Positions 19,447 through 28,290 of a stretch of DNA of 64,000 nt are shown here, one piece after another. Below the pieces are notes generated by a model. The model ran no database searches. It was not told the DNA's origin and saw only the letters and a program-made list of their open reading frames with translations. The DNA is from Rhizocola hellebori. Its GTDB lineage: Bacteria; Actinomycetota; Actinomycetes; Mycobacteriales; Micromonosporaceae. The DNA is taken from the NCBI RefSeq assembly GCF_016862955.1, contig NZ_BONY01000040.1, forward strand, positions 26,313 through 90,312, in the 5' to 3' direction. Every line of letters begins with the position of its first letter. The stretch's first letter is position 1. A program made the position numbers and the translations under genes.

Positions 19447-19480
19447 GGCCCGCGCCGGGGCGACCACCCCCGGCGCGGCC
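19447..19480 (+). terminator. GC-rich hairpin after the ThuA-ricin gene
   Basis: GGCCCGCGCCGGGG pairs with CCCCCGGCGCGGCC across a six-base loop with one bulge, directly after the TAG stop. There is no T-run. It is a likely factor-assisted or GC-type terminator. Confidence 0.6.
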
Positions 19481-19643
19481 ACCGCTGTCAGCCCGCGCGG
19501 GAAATGCGCGGTCGGCAAGGTTGGGCCGGCAGGATGATTGCCGTGCGACAGTAGGCTGCGTCAAGATCCGGGGTGGAGGAGGATCGCGGTGTTGCTTCGG
19601 TCCTGTGAAAGGCATGTCCCTCGACGCCATGGAGCGCAGCCCG

Positions 19644-21098
19644 ATGTCCGAAGCCGCAGAGTCCGAGCGATGCGTTGGAACCAAGCACGTGTTGCAGGCG
19701 GGGCAAACGCAGCTGCGTTACGACGCGTATGCCGGTGTGGTGTGCGTGCGCCGCGACGACCACAGCCCGCTTGCCGACGTCTTCTACGTGGCCTATCGCG
19801 CGGAGACTGAGCCGGGCGCGACGCCCCGGCCGATCACCTTCCTGTTCAACGGCGGTCCGGGCTCGGCGAGCCTGTGGCTCAACATTGGCGGCTTCGGTCC
19901 CAAGCGTGCGCCCACCGCGACGCCGGAGGCGACGCTGCCCGCGCCTTACCTGTTCGGGGACAACCCGCACACCCTGCTCACCAGCAGCGACCTGGTGTTC
20001 ATCGATGCGGTCGGCACCGGGTTCTCCCGGCTCGCCGATGGCGCAAGGCCTGACGAGGTATGGGGAGTCGACCAGGACGTCGAGGTGTTCGCTCGGGCGA
20101 TCACGCGCTACTTGACGATCACCGGCTCGTGGAACGCGCCCAGGTACCTGTTCGGCGAGTCCTACGGCACCACGCGCGCGGCGGCTTTGGTGCACCGTCT
20201 GCAAAACCTGGGCCTGGACTTCAACGGCGTGATCCTGCTTTCGACGCTGTTGAACTGGGCCACCACTCAGCCCGGGCTTGACCAGCGCTACATCAACCTG
20301 TTGCCGAGCTATGCGGCCGCCGCCTGGTACCACGGAAAGGTTAAGACCGAAACCGGATCCCTGCACGACTTCCTGCGGGAGGTGCGCGACTTCGCGCAAA
20401 CCGACTACGCCCAGGCGCTGCAGCTGGGCGACCGCCTGGCTCCCGACGCGGAGCGGGTCGTGGCCACGCGGCTGGCCGGCTACCTGGGGATGGACCCGGC
20501 CGAGCTGGGCCGCCGCCGGTTGCGCGTGGAGATGGAGGAGTTCCGGCGCGACCTGCTCAAGGCCGAGGCGCAGGTGATCGGCCGCTTCGACAGCCGTTTC
20601 GTCGCCGAGCACCACTACGTCATCGGCACGGGCTCCTTCGACCCGGCCACCGACGACGCGGCCACAGCCGGAGTCAACAGCGCACACCTGTCGAGCTTTC
20701 ATCGCCACCTGGCTGAGGACCTCGCCTACCGCAACGACTTGCACTATCGGCATCTGCACAACATGACGATTTCGCGCGCCTGGGAGTGGCATCACCAAGC
20801 GCCCGGCATCGACGAACCGCTGCAGGTGCCCAACGTAGCGCTCGACCTGTCCGCCGCCATGCGCCGCAACCCGAACCTGCGCGTCTACTTCATGGGCGGG
20901 GTTTATGACCTCGCCACTCCGTTCTTCGGCGCGGAGTTCGACATCTCCCACCTCTATCTCGGTCCACGGTTACGCGCCAACGTTCAGTTCAGCTGGTACG
21001 AGTCTGGCCACATGACCTTCGTGGACGAGGAAGTGGTCGCCCAGATGGCCAAGGACCTGGCCGGTTTCTACGCCGAAACCACGCGCAAGCCGTCGTAG
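19644..21098 (+). CDS. Serine carboxypeptidase-like (S10) alpha/beta hydrolase
   Basis: The nucleophile motif GESYGT (Ser about residue 172), NGGPGSAS near 70, the Asp in GGVYDLATP (about 421) and the His in ESGHMTF (about 454) form a complete S10-type triad. There is no signal peptide, so a cytoplasmic peptidase is predicted, as in other bacterial S10-like proteins. The frame is open from 19521, with possible starts at 19614, 19629 and 19644. I chose 19644 because GGAG lies 9 nt upstream. The 3' end overlaps the convergent TetR gene by 31 bp. Confidence 0.85.
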   Translation: MSEAAESERCVGTKHVLQAGQTQLRYDAYAGVVCVRRDDHSPLADVFYVAYRAETEPGATPRPITFLFNGGPGSASLWLNIGGFGPKRAPTATPEATLPAPYLFGDNPHTLLTSSDLVFIDAVGTGFSRLADGARPDEVWGVDQDVEVFARAITRYLTITGSWNAPRYLFGESYGTTRAAALVHRLQNLGLDFNGVILLSTLLNWATTQPGLDQRYINLLPSYAAAAWYHGKVKTETGSLHDFLREVRDFAQTDYAQALQLGDRLAPDAERVVATRLAGYLGMDPAELGRRRLRVEMEEFRRDLLKAEAQVIGRFDSRFVAEHHYVIGTGSFDPATDDAATAGVNSAHLSSFHRHLAEDLAYRNDLHYRHLHNMTISRAWEWHHQAPGIDEPLQVPNVALDLSAAMRRNPNLRVYFMGGVYDLATPFFGAEFDISHLYLGPRLRANVQFSWYESGHMTFVDEEVVAQMAKDLAGFYAETTRKPS

Positions 21099-21625
21099 AG
21101 GATGGCGAGGCTGCGTTGCAGTACCGGCGCGGAGTAGTCCCCGGTTTCGGCGGCCATGCTGGCGCCCCGGAGCAGGGCGAGGACCTCCGGCATGGCCACG
21201 TCGGAGCGCACGGCGCCAGCGTTTTGGGCGTTGCGCAACAGGCCGGCGATGGCGTCGAGCATGGCCGCGTGCCGGCTGGATTGTTCTGCCTTGATGTCGG
21301 TTCCAGCGCTGTGCAGCGCGTCGGTAAGTGCCTTTTTGCGCTTGGCATCCGCCACGATCTTCGAGAAGAAAGCAAAGAACGCGGTCTGCGGGTCCCCGGT
21401 CGAACGCAGGCGGGCCGCCTCGTCCAGCAGCAGGTCGATGCGAGCCATCACAATCGCTTGGTATAGCGCCTCTTTGGTCGCGAAATGCCGGTAGAGCGTC
21501 CCGACGCCGACACCTGCCCGGCGGGCGATCTCGTCCATGCGGGCGGAGAGTCCCTGTTCGTCCAGGACTTCTTCGGCTGCTTGCAGAACCCGCATCCGAT
21601 TGCGAACCGCGTCCGAGCGGATCAT
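21068..21625 (-). CDS. TetR-family transcriptional repressor
   Basis: The 185-residue protein has a TetR N-terminal helix-turn-helix at about residues 10-55 (MDEIARRAGVGVGTLYRHF) and a helical ligand-binding C-terminus. It is transcribed away from the aldo/keto reductase gene, and the 80-bp gap holds two perfect-arm operators. It probably represses itself and the reductase, released by an unknown small molecule. Its 3' end overlaps the convergent carboxypeptidase gene. Confidence 0.93.
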   Translation of the reverse strand: MIRSDAVRNRMRVLQAAEEVLDEQGLSARMDEIARRAGVGVGTLYRHFATKEALYQAIVMARIDLLLDEAARLRSTGDPQTAFFAFFSKIVADAKRKKALTDALHSAGTDIKAEQSSRHAAMLDAIAGLLRNAQNAGAVRSDVAMPEVLALLRGASMAAETGDYSAPVLQRSLAILYDGLRVVSA

Positions 21626-21638
21626 GCGGTCACCCGCC

Positions 21639-21688
21639 TTGACAAACGGAATCTAAGTTCCGTATCTTCAACCGGAATCACGATTCCG
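21639..21688 (+). promoter_or_regulatory. Promoter with two TetR-type operators
   Basis: TTGACA (21639-21644) and TATCTT (21663-21668), 18 bp apart, form a promoter towards the reductase. Operator 1, CGGAATCTAAGTTCCG (21647-21662), fills the spacer. Operator 2, CGGAATCACGATTCCG (21673-21688), lies at the expected start point. Their starts are 26 bp apart and both share the CGGAA/TTCCG arms. Confidence 0.75.
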
Positions 21689-21705
21689 ATTCTATCGGGG
21701 GAGAA

Positions 21706-22719
21706 ATGGACTACCTGACGCTGGGCCGATCTGGCCTGCGCGTGTCCCGCGCCTGCCTGGGCACGATGAACTTCGGCACCGACCCGCAAGCGCCCACAGC
21801 CGAGCCCGAGGCGGCCCGCATCATCGGCGAATTCCTTGACCAGGGCCACAATTTCATCGACACAGCCGACACCTATCGAGGCGGGACCAGTGAAGAGGTC
21901 GTCGGCCGGGCGATCGCCCACCGCCGAGCCGAGGTCGTCCTAGCCACCAAAGGTGCAGCGCCGCAAGGCCCCGGCCCCAACGATCGCGGCCTGTCCCGGA
22001 TTCACCTGACCCGAGCCCTGGAGGCCAGCCTTCGCCGGCTCGGCACCGACCATGTCGACCTGTACCAATGCCATGTGCCCGACCCACAGACGCCGGCCGA
22101 GGAAACGATGGCAGCGCTTGACGATTTCGTGCGCTCGGGCAAAGTCCGCTACCTCGGCTGCTCCAACTTCACCGCCGCGGGCATTGTGAGCTCTCAATGG
22201 GCGGCTGAACGCCACCACGGTGCCGCATTTATCAGCCTGCAAGCCAACTACTCCCTGATCGCCCGCGCGGTCGAAACCGAAATTCTGCCCACCTGCCAAC
22301 GCCACGGCCTCGGTGTTCTTGCCTACAGCCCGCTGGGCAGCGGTCTGCTCGCCGGCCGGTACCAGCGAGGCGCCGCGCCGGACCACGGATCGCGGCTGGC
22401 CCAATGGGCAGCCATGCCCAGCCCGGTCGCCCGCGCTTTCGTCGCCGGCCTGCTAGCCGAACGACACTTCGACGTCGCCGACGAAGTCGCAGCCGTGGCT
22501 GCCGAGCTGGAAACCGACCCTGCAACCGTCGCCCTCGCCTGGGTCGCCAGCCGTCCCGACATCACCTCGGTCATCCTCGGCCCCCGCTCGGCCGGTCAGC
22601 TGGCGGCCAACCTCACCGGCCTGGCCACCAGCCTCCCGCAGGCGATACTCGAACGTTTGGACGCCGCGACCAGGTTCACCGTCACCCCGCCCGTGACCGG
22701 CCAGCATCATGGCGCATGA
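21706..22719 (+). CDS. Aldo/keto reductase
   Basis: The 337-residue NADPH-dependent oxidoreductase fold begins LTLGRSGLRVSRACLGTMNFG. The catalytic tetrad is visible as Asp and Tyr in DTADTY, Lys in LATKG and His in YQCHVPD. The C-terminal cofactor-binding segment is VILGPRSAGQL. GGGGGAG precedes the ATG. The substrate is unknown; the divergent TetR suggests induction by an aldehyde, ketone or xenobiotic (inference). Confidence 0.93.
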   Translation: MDYLTLGRSGLRVSRACLGTMNFGTDPQAPTAEPEAARIIGEFLDQGHNFIDTADTYRGGTSEEVVGRAIAHRRAEVVLATKGAAPQGPGPNDRGLSRIHLTRALEASLRRLGTDHVDLYQCHVPDPQTPAEETMAALDDFVRSGKVRYLGCSNFTAAGIVSSQWAAERHHGAAFISLQANYSLIARAVETEILPTCQRHGLGVLAYSPLGSGLLAGRYQRGAAPDHGSRLAQWAAMPSPVARAFVAGLLAERHFDVADEVAAVAAELETDPATVALAWVASRPDITSVILGPRSAGQLAANLTGLATSLPQAILERLDAATRFTVTPPVTGQHHGA

Positions 22720-22734
22720 GCCGGTTCAGCCGGC

Positions 22735-23265
22735 CTATCGCCGTAGTCGCTCGCCGAGTGTTGCGGGCAGCACGTTGGACAAGACCTCGTAGGCAGGGTC
22801 CCGGCGGAGCCATAGCAGGCGATGTCGGCTCCCGTCACTCATTCCGAGCCGGAGCGCGTCGGTTGTTATGCCTTGTTTCAGACGCGCAGCGACCACTGCA
22901 TCGAAGTAGATGACCTTGTTGGTTGGATGCTCGGCCAGCAGCGCAGCCGGATCAAACGAGCTCAATGCGGATTCGGGAGGTGGCGTGCCAACCGTCGGAC
23001 CGAAGCCGTGCGAAGCGGACTCGTTCCAGCTCAGCCGCCGCCGGATCAAGCCGGTATGAGTGAGCCAAAGCTCGCCGTGAACCCAATCGAGCCATCCGGT
23101 GGTGCAACTCTTACTCAAGCAAAGCGCCACGTCGGTCACGCGGTAATGGTAGAGGTCGGGCCGGGTCGTGGTCAGTCCAGCGGCGGGCGGTCGAGGACCT
23201 CCACGAACACTTTGGCAGAAGTCATCGCCGTGCGGTTTAGGCGTGCCGGGCAGATGTCGCCCCAC
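22735..23265 (-). CDS. Hypothetical protein, 176 aa
   Basis: I do not recognise the family. The central part (YHYRVTDVALCLSKS, GWLDWVHGELWLTHTGLIRRRLS) reads as a beta-rich, PH-like strand pattern, followed by a helix and KVIYFDAVVAARLKQG. No membrane segment is visible. The GTG at 23265 has only a weak ribosome-binding site; GTG at 23139, where the conserved-looking part starts, is an alternative. It is divergent from the YheT-like gene, with a 35-bp gap. Confidence 0.55.
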   Translation of the reverse strand: MGRHLPGTPKPHGDDFCQSVRGGPRPPAAGLTTTRPDLYHYRVTDVALCLSKSCTTGWLDWVHGELWLTHTGLIRRRLSWNESASHGFGPTVGTPPPESALSSFDPAALLAEHPTNKVIYFDAVVAARLKQGITTDALRLGMSDGSRHRLLWLRRDPAYEVLSNVLPATLGERLRR

Positions 23266-23300
23266 GTTTTCCCGGCCGCGCTCATCTGTAGTCTGACGGC

Positions 23301-24266
23301 GTGATCGATCCGGTCAACGCCTCATTCCGGCAGCGCCCGCCCTGGTTCGGTGGACATCTGCAGACCGTCCACGACCGTGTGGCCCGGCCGCGCTACGACC
23401 TGTCCACCGTGGGGGAGCAGAGCCAGCTGCTGGTGGAAGTCAGCGACGGCGATCGGCTCGTGGTGCAGCTGCATCGGGTCCAAGGCGACGGGCCGGTGGT
23501 GGCATTGGTGCACGGGCTCGGCGGATCGGCGGAGTCGGACTACATCCGGGCCACCACTTTCGGGCTGGTACGGGCCGGGTTCACGGTGGGCCGCATCGAT
23601 CTGCGGGGCGCGGGCCTGTCCGGGGAACACAGCCGGGGCATGTATCACGCCGGACGGACAGAGGATCTGCGCGCCGCATTGAGCGCGCTGGCCAGGTTCG
23701 GGCCGGTGGCCCCGGTCGGCTTTTCGCTGGGCGGCAACCTGGTCCTCAAGCTACTCGGCGAGCCGTTGCCGGAGGTACCCGTGGTGGCGGGGGCCACCGT
23801 GTCGGCGCCGCTGGATCTGGCGCTCGGCACGCAACATCTGGGCAGGGTGAGCTTCGGCGCCTACGAGTGGTATCTGATGGTGAAGATGCGCCGCGATGCC
23901 ACCCGGCCCACTTCGGCGGTGACGGCTCAGGAGCGGGCGACTATCGCTCGTACCAAGACAATTCTCGACTTCGACAACGCGATCACCTCCCGCCGGCACG
24001 GTTGGCGTGATGCCGCCGAGTATTACGCGGTGAACTCGTCGCTCGGCTTCCTGCCGAAGATCGGCACGCCAACCCTCGTCATCCATTCGATGGACGACCC
24101 GATGATCCCTAGCGAGCCCTATCGTGCCGTGCGCTGGGACGAGCTGCCCGCCATCACCAGACTCATCACCCCGCACGGCGGTCACGTCGGATTTCACGCC
24201 AAAGGCGAGCGTTTGCCTTGGTACGTAGGCCGCATCGCCCAGTTCCTCCGCGACACCGCCGCCTAG
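23301..24266 (+). CDS. YheT-type alpha/beta hydrolase
   Basis: The 321-residue protein opens with RPPWFGGHLQTV, typical of YheT/AB-hydrolase 4 proteins. The nucleophile elbow is VGFSLGGNLVLKL, the acid is in SMDDPMIP and the His in HGGHVGF. It is likely a cytoplasmic esterase or hydrolase of unknown substrate. The start is GTG. Its stop overlaps the convergent lipoprotein gene by 4 bp. Confidence 0.88.
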   Translation: MIDPVNASFRQRPPWFGGHLQTVHDRVARPRYDLSTVGEQSQLLVEVSDGDRLVVQLHRVQGDGPVVALVHGLGGSAESDYIRATTFGLVRAGFTVGRIDLRGAGLSGEHSRGMYHAGRTEDLRAALSALARFGPVAPVGFSLGGNLVLKLLGEPLPEVPVVAGATVSAPLDLALGTQHLGRVSFGAYEWYLMVKMRRDATRPTSAVTAQERATIARTKTILDFDNAITSRRHGWRDAAEYYAVNSSLGFLPKIGTPTLVIHSMDDPMIPSEPYRAVRWDELPAITRLITPHGGHVGFHAKGERLPWYVGRIAQFLRDTAA

Positions 24267-24631
24267 GGGCACGTCACCCGATCCGGCTTTCGTTCCTCGT
24301 GCCGGTGGAACCACAGCACGTAGCAGAAGGTGTACTCGGTAAAGTCGGTCGGCCAGAAGTCGGAGTCGGCGCCGTAGGCGACGAGCCGGATGGTCAGGCT
24401 GACCCCCTCGGTGGCGGCGGTGTCCACACCCTCCACTTGGACCACCTCAAGGTGGTGCTCAATGGCGCGCCGCGCCACGAGTTCTGCCGGGACTGCCTGG
24501 TTGCTCCTGGGATCGATGTCATTGTGCGCTCTGGCTGCCAGCTCGTCGGCGGATACGCGGGCCCGCTCCTGTGGGCTGCCGCATCCGGCCAGCCCCACCA
24601 TGGCGACAGTCAGTAGCACGGCTGCTTTCAT
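24263..24631 (-). CDS. Small putative lipoprotein, 122 aa
   Basis: The N-terminus MKAAVLLTVAMVGLAGCGS is a lipoprotein signal with lipobox LAGC and Cys at 17. The rest is a small alpha/beta domain ending YVLWFHRHEERKPDRVTCP. No family is recognised. It lies downstream of, and on the same strand as, the next small membrane-anchored protein. Confidence 0.75.
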   Translation of the reverse strand: MKAAVLLTVAMVGLAGCGSPQERARVSADELAARAHNDIDPRSNQAVPAELVARRAIEHHLEVVQVEGVDTAATEGVSLTIRLVAYGADSDFWPTDFTEYTFCYVLWFHRHEERKPDRVTCP

Positions 24632-24706
24632 GTCGACGATTGTCGGTGACTTCGAGGGGTGGCCGGATGAGCAGTTGGTCTCAGCCGCGTCTGAGTAGGT
24701 ACTCAG

Positions 24707-25156
24707 CTATTCGCAGACGTGCCATTGGCCGTTTTCCTTCAGCAGCGGGAAGCCTTGGGTGAATTCCGCGCCGGTCTCCGCCTGTGTCAAGCGCATGGTG
24801 ACAATCGCGGTCACAGTGGTGTTGCGGGTCGTGACGTTGGTTCCGATCACGCGATAGCTGCTGATTTTCAGCTGGGCGGCCTGCACCCTGGTGAACTCGG
24901 CCTCTGTCCGCTGGGCGCGCAGCTTGCTGCAGAGGCTGGCGTATGCCGTGGAATAGTCCCCGGCCATCACTTCGTCGACATACTTCGTCGCCGCCTGCTG
25001 TGCCGGGCCGGTGGCTTCGGCGACGGTGCGGAACAGGAAGATTCCGCCGACGATGGCGCCGCCGCAGCAAAGCACGAGGACAATGCCAACCACTATCAGG
25101 ATGGTACGAACGTTGTTGCGTGGCCGCACGGGTGGAGGAGGTGGCTCGAACGTCAT
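24707..25156 (-). CDS. Membrane-anchored DUF4878-like small protein
   Basis: Starting at ATG 25156 (MTFEPPPPPVRPR), the protein has a Pro-rich cytoplasmic end and one transmembrane helix (about residues 18-42, VRTILIVVGIVLVLCCGG). The extracellular domain of about 100 residues has YVDEVMAGDYSTAYASLC and ENGQWHVCE, a pattern like DUF4878/lumazine-binding-like folds. The frame is also open from 25183. Function is unknown. Confidence 0.75.
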   Translation of the reverse strand: MTFEPPPPPVRPRNNVRTILIVVGIVLVLCCGGAIVGGIFLFRTVAEATGPAQQAATKYVDEVMAGDYSTAYASLCSKLRAQRTEAEFTRVQAAQLKISSYRVIGTNVTTRNTTVTAIVTMRLTQAETGAEFTQGFPLLKENGQWHVCE

Positions 25157-25197
25157 GCGGCCAATGTAGACGGTCGCCGCCACCTCCTCGGGTCACG

Positions 25198-26664
25198 CTA
25201 ACGCTGAAGCGTCAGCACACCCGGCCGGTACGGCAGCAGGCCATAGTCGCCGCCGGAGCTGGGACTGCGGCCCTGATAGAGCAGCTGCAGACTGCACGCG
25301 TCGACGGTCATGGTCTGATCGGGGTTGGTGCGAACCAGGTCGCCATGGCTGATGTCGTTGGTCCAGGTGGCACCGCTGTTGGCCTTGCCCGCGAAGGGAT
25401 TGCTCTCGGATGCCGCCTGCGGCGTCCACGATCCGCCAAGGCTGCTTGAGGTGAACGAGCGGAAGTATCTCCCGTTCGCGCCGATCGCCTCGACCAACAT
25501 GAGGTACTGGTTCTGGCCCTGGATTTTGTAGACCTGAACCCCCTCAAAGAGGTTGTTCGTCGAGTCGCTCATGATGATTGTCGATGCGCTTCCGAAGTTG
25601 CCCGGGAAGTTGCCGATCGGCATGGTGGACCGGTAGATCTTGCCGTTGTCCCCGGCGAAGAACAGATACATGGTGGTGCTGTCGCCGATCAGCGTCTGGT
25701 CGATAGGCCCGGTGCCGGAGCCGGAAATGCTGCCGGAGAAGAGCGCGCTGGGAGCCGACCACCCGTTGGCATTGGTGGGGTCGGACGACGTCCGGTAGAC
25801 GAAGGGGGTCGCGCCCCACTGATAGGCGAGGACCCAGATGTTCCTCGGAGCGAAGTAGAACAGCGTCGGCGCAACAGTGGAGCTGGACATGGTGTTCTGC
25901 GCGGCGCCGGCCATGTCGGACCAATTCGTGAAGAGGCTGAAGTTCATCGAGCCCCACGTCGATCCCTGATCGTGCGTGGTTCCGTAGACCAGATGCCTGC
26001 CGTTGAAGACGACGGAGGTGAAGTCCTTGAGCGACACCCAACCCGACTTCGGGTTCGCGAGCGAGCCCGTCGACGTCCAGCGATACGTCGAAGGAAGGGT
26101 GCAGCCCCCGCCGCCGCCCGTCGAATTGTTGACGAACGAAGCGTCGTCGATGTAGAAACCGTCGGTGCCGGCCGTAGTCTCTGCGCGGAACCGTGCGTCT
26201 GTCAGCGTCCCGCTCCAGGACACGGTTACGGTTCCGGTGAGCTGCGTCCAGCCGGAGGCGTTCACCGCGCCCTGTGCCAGGGCGATATAGTTCGTTGTCC
26301 CGTTGGCAGTTATCTGCAACGTGACCTTGCCGGTCGGGGTCCCGGTCTGCGATCGCATCCACACGCTCGTGGTGAAGCTGGCGCCATTTGCCACCAAGGA
26401 AATCGCATTCTGGGTGGGGCCGTTCCACGCGGCGGTGCGGCCGGTGTACAACAGCGAACGCGCGCCGCCGTGGAACACACTGGTGTTGGAGGCGAGTGTT
26501 CCAGCGCCAAACACACCCCAGCCGGTGGTGCCACCCTCCATGTCGGGGTTCGTCAGCAGATTCCCGCTCGCGGCCACGGCCGGAGCGGTATAGACCGACC
26601 CAGTCCCCAGCGAAGCCAGCGTCAGGACGAGGGCAAGACCTAACGAGCGAATCTTCTTATGCAT
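25198..26664 (-). CDS. Secreted GH62 alpha-L-arabinofuranosidase with N-terminal CBM
   Basis: The signal peptide is residues 1-32. A CBM4/9-like jelly-roll (about 35-180, [14 protein letters not shown] to GFYIDDASF) is followed by a short Gly linker and a complete GH62 domain (about 188-488). GH62 signatures are [42 protein letters not shown] and [18 protein letters not shown]. The family releases arabinose from arabinoxylan. GGGAG lies 6 nt before the ATG. It is 32 bp downstream of the SGNH gene and probably cotranscribed under LacI control. Confidence 0.95.
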   Translation of the reverse strand: MHKKIRSLGLALVLTLASLGTGSVYTAPAVAASGNLLTNPDMEGGTTGWGVFGAGTLASNTSVFHGGARSLLYTGRTAAWNGPTQNAISLVANGASFTTSVWMRSQTGTPTGKVTLQITANGTTNYIALAQGAVNASGWTQLTGTVTVSWSGTLTDARFRAETTAGTDGFYIDDASFVNNSTGGGGGCTLPSTYRWTSTGSLANPKSGWVSLKDFTSVVFNGRHLVYGTTHDQGSTWGSMNFSLFTNWSDMAGAAQNTMSSSTVAPTLFYFAPRNIWVLAYQWGATPFVYRTSSDPTNANGWSAPSALFSGSISGSGTGPIDQTLIGDSTTMYLFFAGDNGKIYRSTMPIGNFPGNFGSASTIIMSDSTNNLFEGVQVYKIQGQNQYLMLVEAIGANGRYFRSFTSSSLGGSWTPQAASESNPFAGKANSGATWTNDISHGDLVRTNPDQTMTVDACSLQLLYQGRSPSSGGDYGLLPYRPGVLTLQR

Positions 26665-26696
26665 TCGATACTCCCATTCCTAAGGGTCGTGGAGGC

Positions 26697-27857
26697 TTAT
26701 TGCATTGAGACGTCGTCGATGGAGAAACCGTCGGTGCCGGCGGTCGTTTCCACATAGAGCCGCGCGGAGGTCAAGGTGCCGGTCCACGAGACGGTGGCTG
26801 TCCCGGTCAGCTGGGTCCAGCCGTTCGGGTTGACGGCGCCCTGGGCGAGCGTCAGATAGCTGGTGGTGCCGTTGGCGGTCAGCGCGAGGGTGGCTTTGCC
26901 GGTGGGGGTTCCGGTTTGGGTCCGCATCCACACACTCGTGGCGTAGCTTCTTCCGTTGGTCAGCTTGGAAGTCATGTCCTGGCTGGGACCATTCCACGAC
27001 GCCGTTCGGCCGGTGCGCAGCAACGAATTGACGCCGCCGTGGACCACTGCGGTGTTGACCGCGATTGAGCCGCCGCCAAATGCCGACCACCCGGTGGTGC
27101 CGGACTCGATGTTCCCGTTCGTCACCAGGTTTGAGCCACCGCTTGGGTTGCCGATGCTGCCGGGGACCGAAAGCAAGGCGTTATACCAAACATTGGCCAT
27201 TTTGTTGTACCCGGTAGAGGTGGGGTGGACGCCGTCGATAAGGTCGGCCGTGGTCAGTGCGGAATGCATGTCCACCAGGTAAACCCGTTTGCCGGCATTC
27301 ACCTTGCTTTGCACGATGCCCGGTATGGCGGCGTTGAAGGTGCGGGCGGCGGCATCCTGGCCCGCGTTGGACAGCGGGATGATCTGCGCGACGAACACCT
27401 CGGCGGTGGGTTTGGTGTTGGTGATGCGATCGATCAATGTGGCCAGACGGGAGGGCGCGCTGCCCAGGTTGAAGTTCTGCAGCACGTCATTGGTGCCGAT
27501 GTGCAGCAGCACGGTGTGCGGGTTGAAGGTGTTCAGCCAGCCGACGATGTTGGCGTCGATCTGGTCGATGCGCCACCCCGGGTGTCCCTCGTGGTCGTGA
27601 TCGCCCAAAGTGGAGGGTCCGTTGAACTGTGACCCGACGAGGTCCACGGTGTACCTGTTGGTGGTGAAGCGTTGCCACAGGCCGATCCGGGACCCGCCGG
27701 GAACCTGGGTGCCTTCGGTGATGGAGTCGCCCAGGGGCATGACGCGCACGCCGCCGTTGGACTCGGCGCTGGCAGCACTGATGTTCAGGGCGAGGGTCGC
27801 GGCTACGGCGATCATGGTGGCTGCGGTTGCTGCCCACCAGGTGCGGCGTGTTCGCAT
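26697..27857 (-). CDS. Secreted SGNH esterase with C-terminal CBM4/9-like domain
   Basis: ATG at 27857 has GGAGG 6 nt upstream; the longer frame to 28004 lacks such a site. The signal peptide is residues 1-31. The SGNH/GDSL domain (about 35-235) has block I GDSITEG, GTND and block V DGVHPTSTGY, as in CE3-type acetylxylan esterases. The C-terminal jelly-roll (about 245-386) is a close relative of the N-terminal CBM of the next gene, which points to duplication or module exchange. It likely deacetylates xylan that the GH62 enzyme also attacks. Confidence 0.9.
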   Translation of the reverse strand: MRTRRTWWAATAATMIAVAATLALNISAASAESNGGVRVMPLGDSITEGTQVPGGSRIGLWQRFTTNRYTVDLVGSQFNGPSTLGDHDHEGHPGWRIDQIDANIVGWLNTFNPHTVLLHIGTNDVLQNFNLGSAPSRLATLIDRITNTKPTAEVFVAQIIPLSNAGQDAAARTFNAAIPGIVQSKVNAGKRVYLVDMHSALTTADLIDGVHPTSTGYNKMANVWYNALLSVPGSIGNPSGGSNLVTNGNIESGTTGWSAFGGGSIAVNTAVVHGGVNSLLRTGRTASWNGPSQDMTSKLTNGRSYATSVWMRTQTGTPTGKATLALTANGTTSYLTLAQGAVNPNGWTQLTGTATVSWTGTLTSARLYVETTAGTDGFSIDDVSMQ

Positions 27858-27892
27858 GTCCGGCCTCCGTTCAGGAGAGGGGATGGTTTGGC

Positions 27893-28183
27893 TCAGCGGT
27901 GCGAGTTGCCAAGGCAAGCGGTCACAGCGGTCCGTGCGACGGGCTGGCCGGTGGGCACGGCGACCGGGTGACGGCCGTGCCGGTGGGATGGCGAGCGGGT
28001 GCACGGTGGTGCCGGTGGCGTGTGGATCGGGAGAGGGCGTTGTCGGCGAGCACCTGGAGCTGGCCGGTGGTCAACCGGATGAGGTGGGGCATGGCGCTGC
28101 GATGGCGGGGACAGCGCGAGCGCCGCCGCGACGGGGGCGACGGGCATGCCGGCAGGCCAAGGCCGGCGGAAAATGATCTTCAT
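27893..28183 (-). CDS. Possible leader ORF or decayed secreted-protein gene
   Basis: ATG at 28183 has an excellent site (AGGAG, 5 nt) directly downstream of a strong promoter. It opens a 96-codon frame starting MKIIFRRPWPAGMPVAP, which resembles a signal peptide and then becomes His/Pro/Arg-rich, unlike a real protein. It ends 35 bp before the SGNH start. It may be a leader peptide or the remains of a frameshifted secreted enzyme. I cannot tell which. Confidence 0.35.
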   Translation of the reverse strand: MKIIFRRPWPAGMPVAPVAAALALSPPSQRHAPPHPVDHRPAPGARRQRPLPIHTPPAPPCTRSPSHRHGRHPVAVPTGQPVARTAVTACLGNSHR

Positions 28184-28230
28184 GATTACTCCTGAAGGAC
28201 ATAACCGCGTGGGGCCCGGACCCTGGCTCA

Positions 28231-28260
28231 GTTATACATGTGAATCAGACATTCTGTCAA
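28231..28260 (-). promoter_or_regulatory. Sigma-70-type promoter of the hemicellulose operon
   Basis: On the minus strand TTGACA (28260-28255) and TATAAC (28236-28231) are 18 bp apart, close to consensus. The direction is towards the SGNH and GH62 genes. A leader of about 370 nt is predicted before the SGNH start. Confidence 0.75.
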
Positions 28261-28290
28261 AACGTTCCGGCAATATCCACGAAACGTTTC
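28259..28290. promoter_or_regulatory. LacI-type operators next to the hemicellulose promoter
   Basis: GAAACGTTTC (28281-28290) is a perfect 10-bp palindrome overlapping the stop codon of the lacI-family gene. AAAACGTTCC (28259-28268) is a related half-matching copy abutting the -35 hexamer. LacI-family repressors typically bind such CG-centred palindromes. Confidence 0.6.

Noticed and set aside
19488..20951. Minus-strand open frame of 487 codons
   Set aside because: It is antisense to the S10 carboxypeptidase, which has a full catalytic triad. The frame has no recognisable fold.
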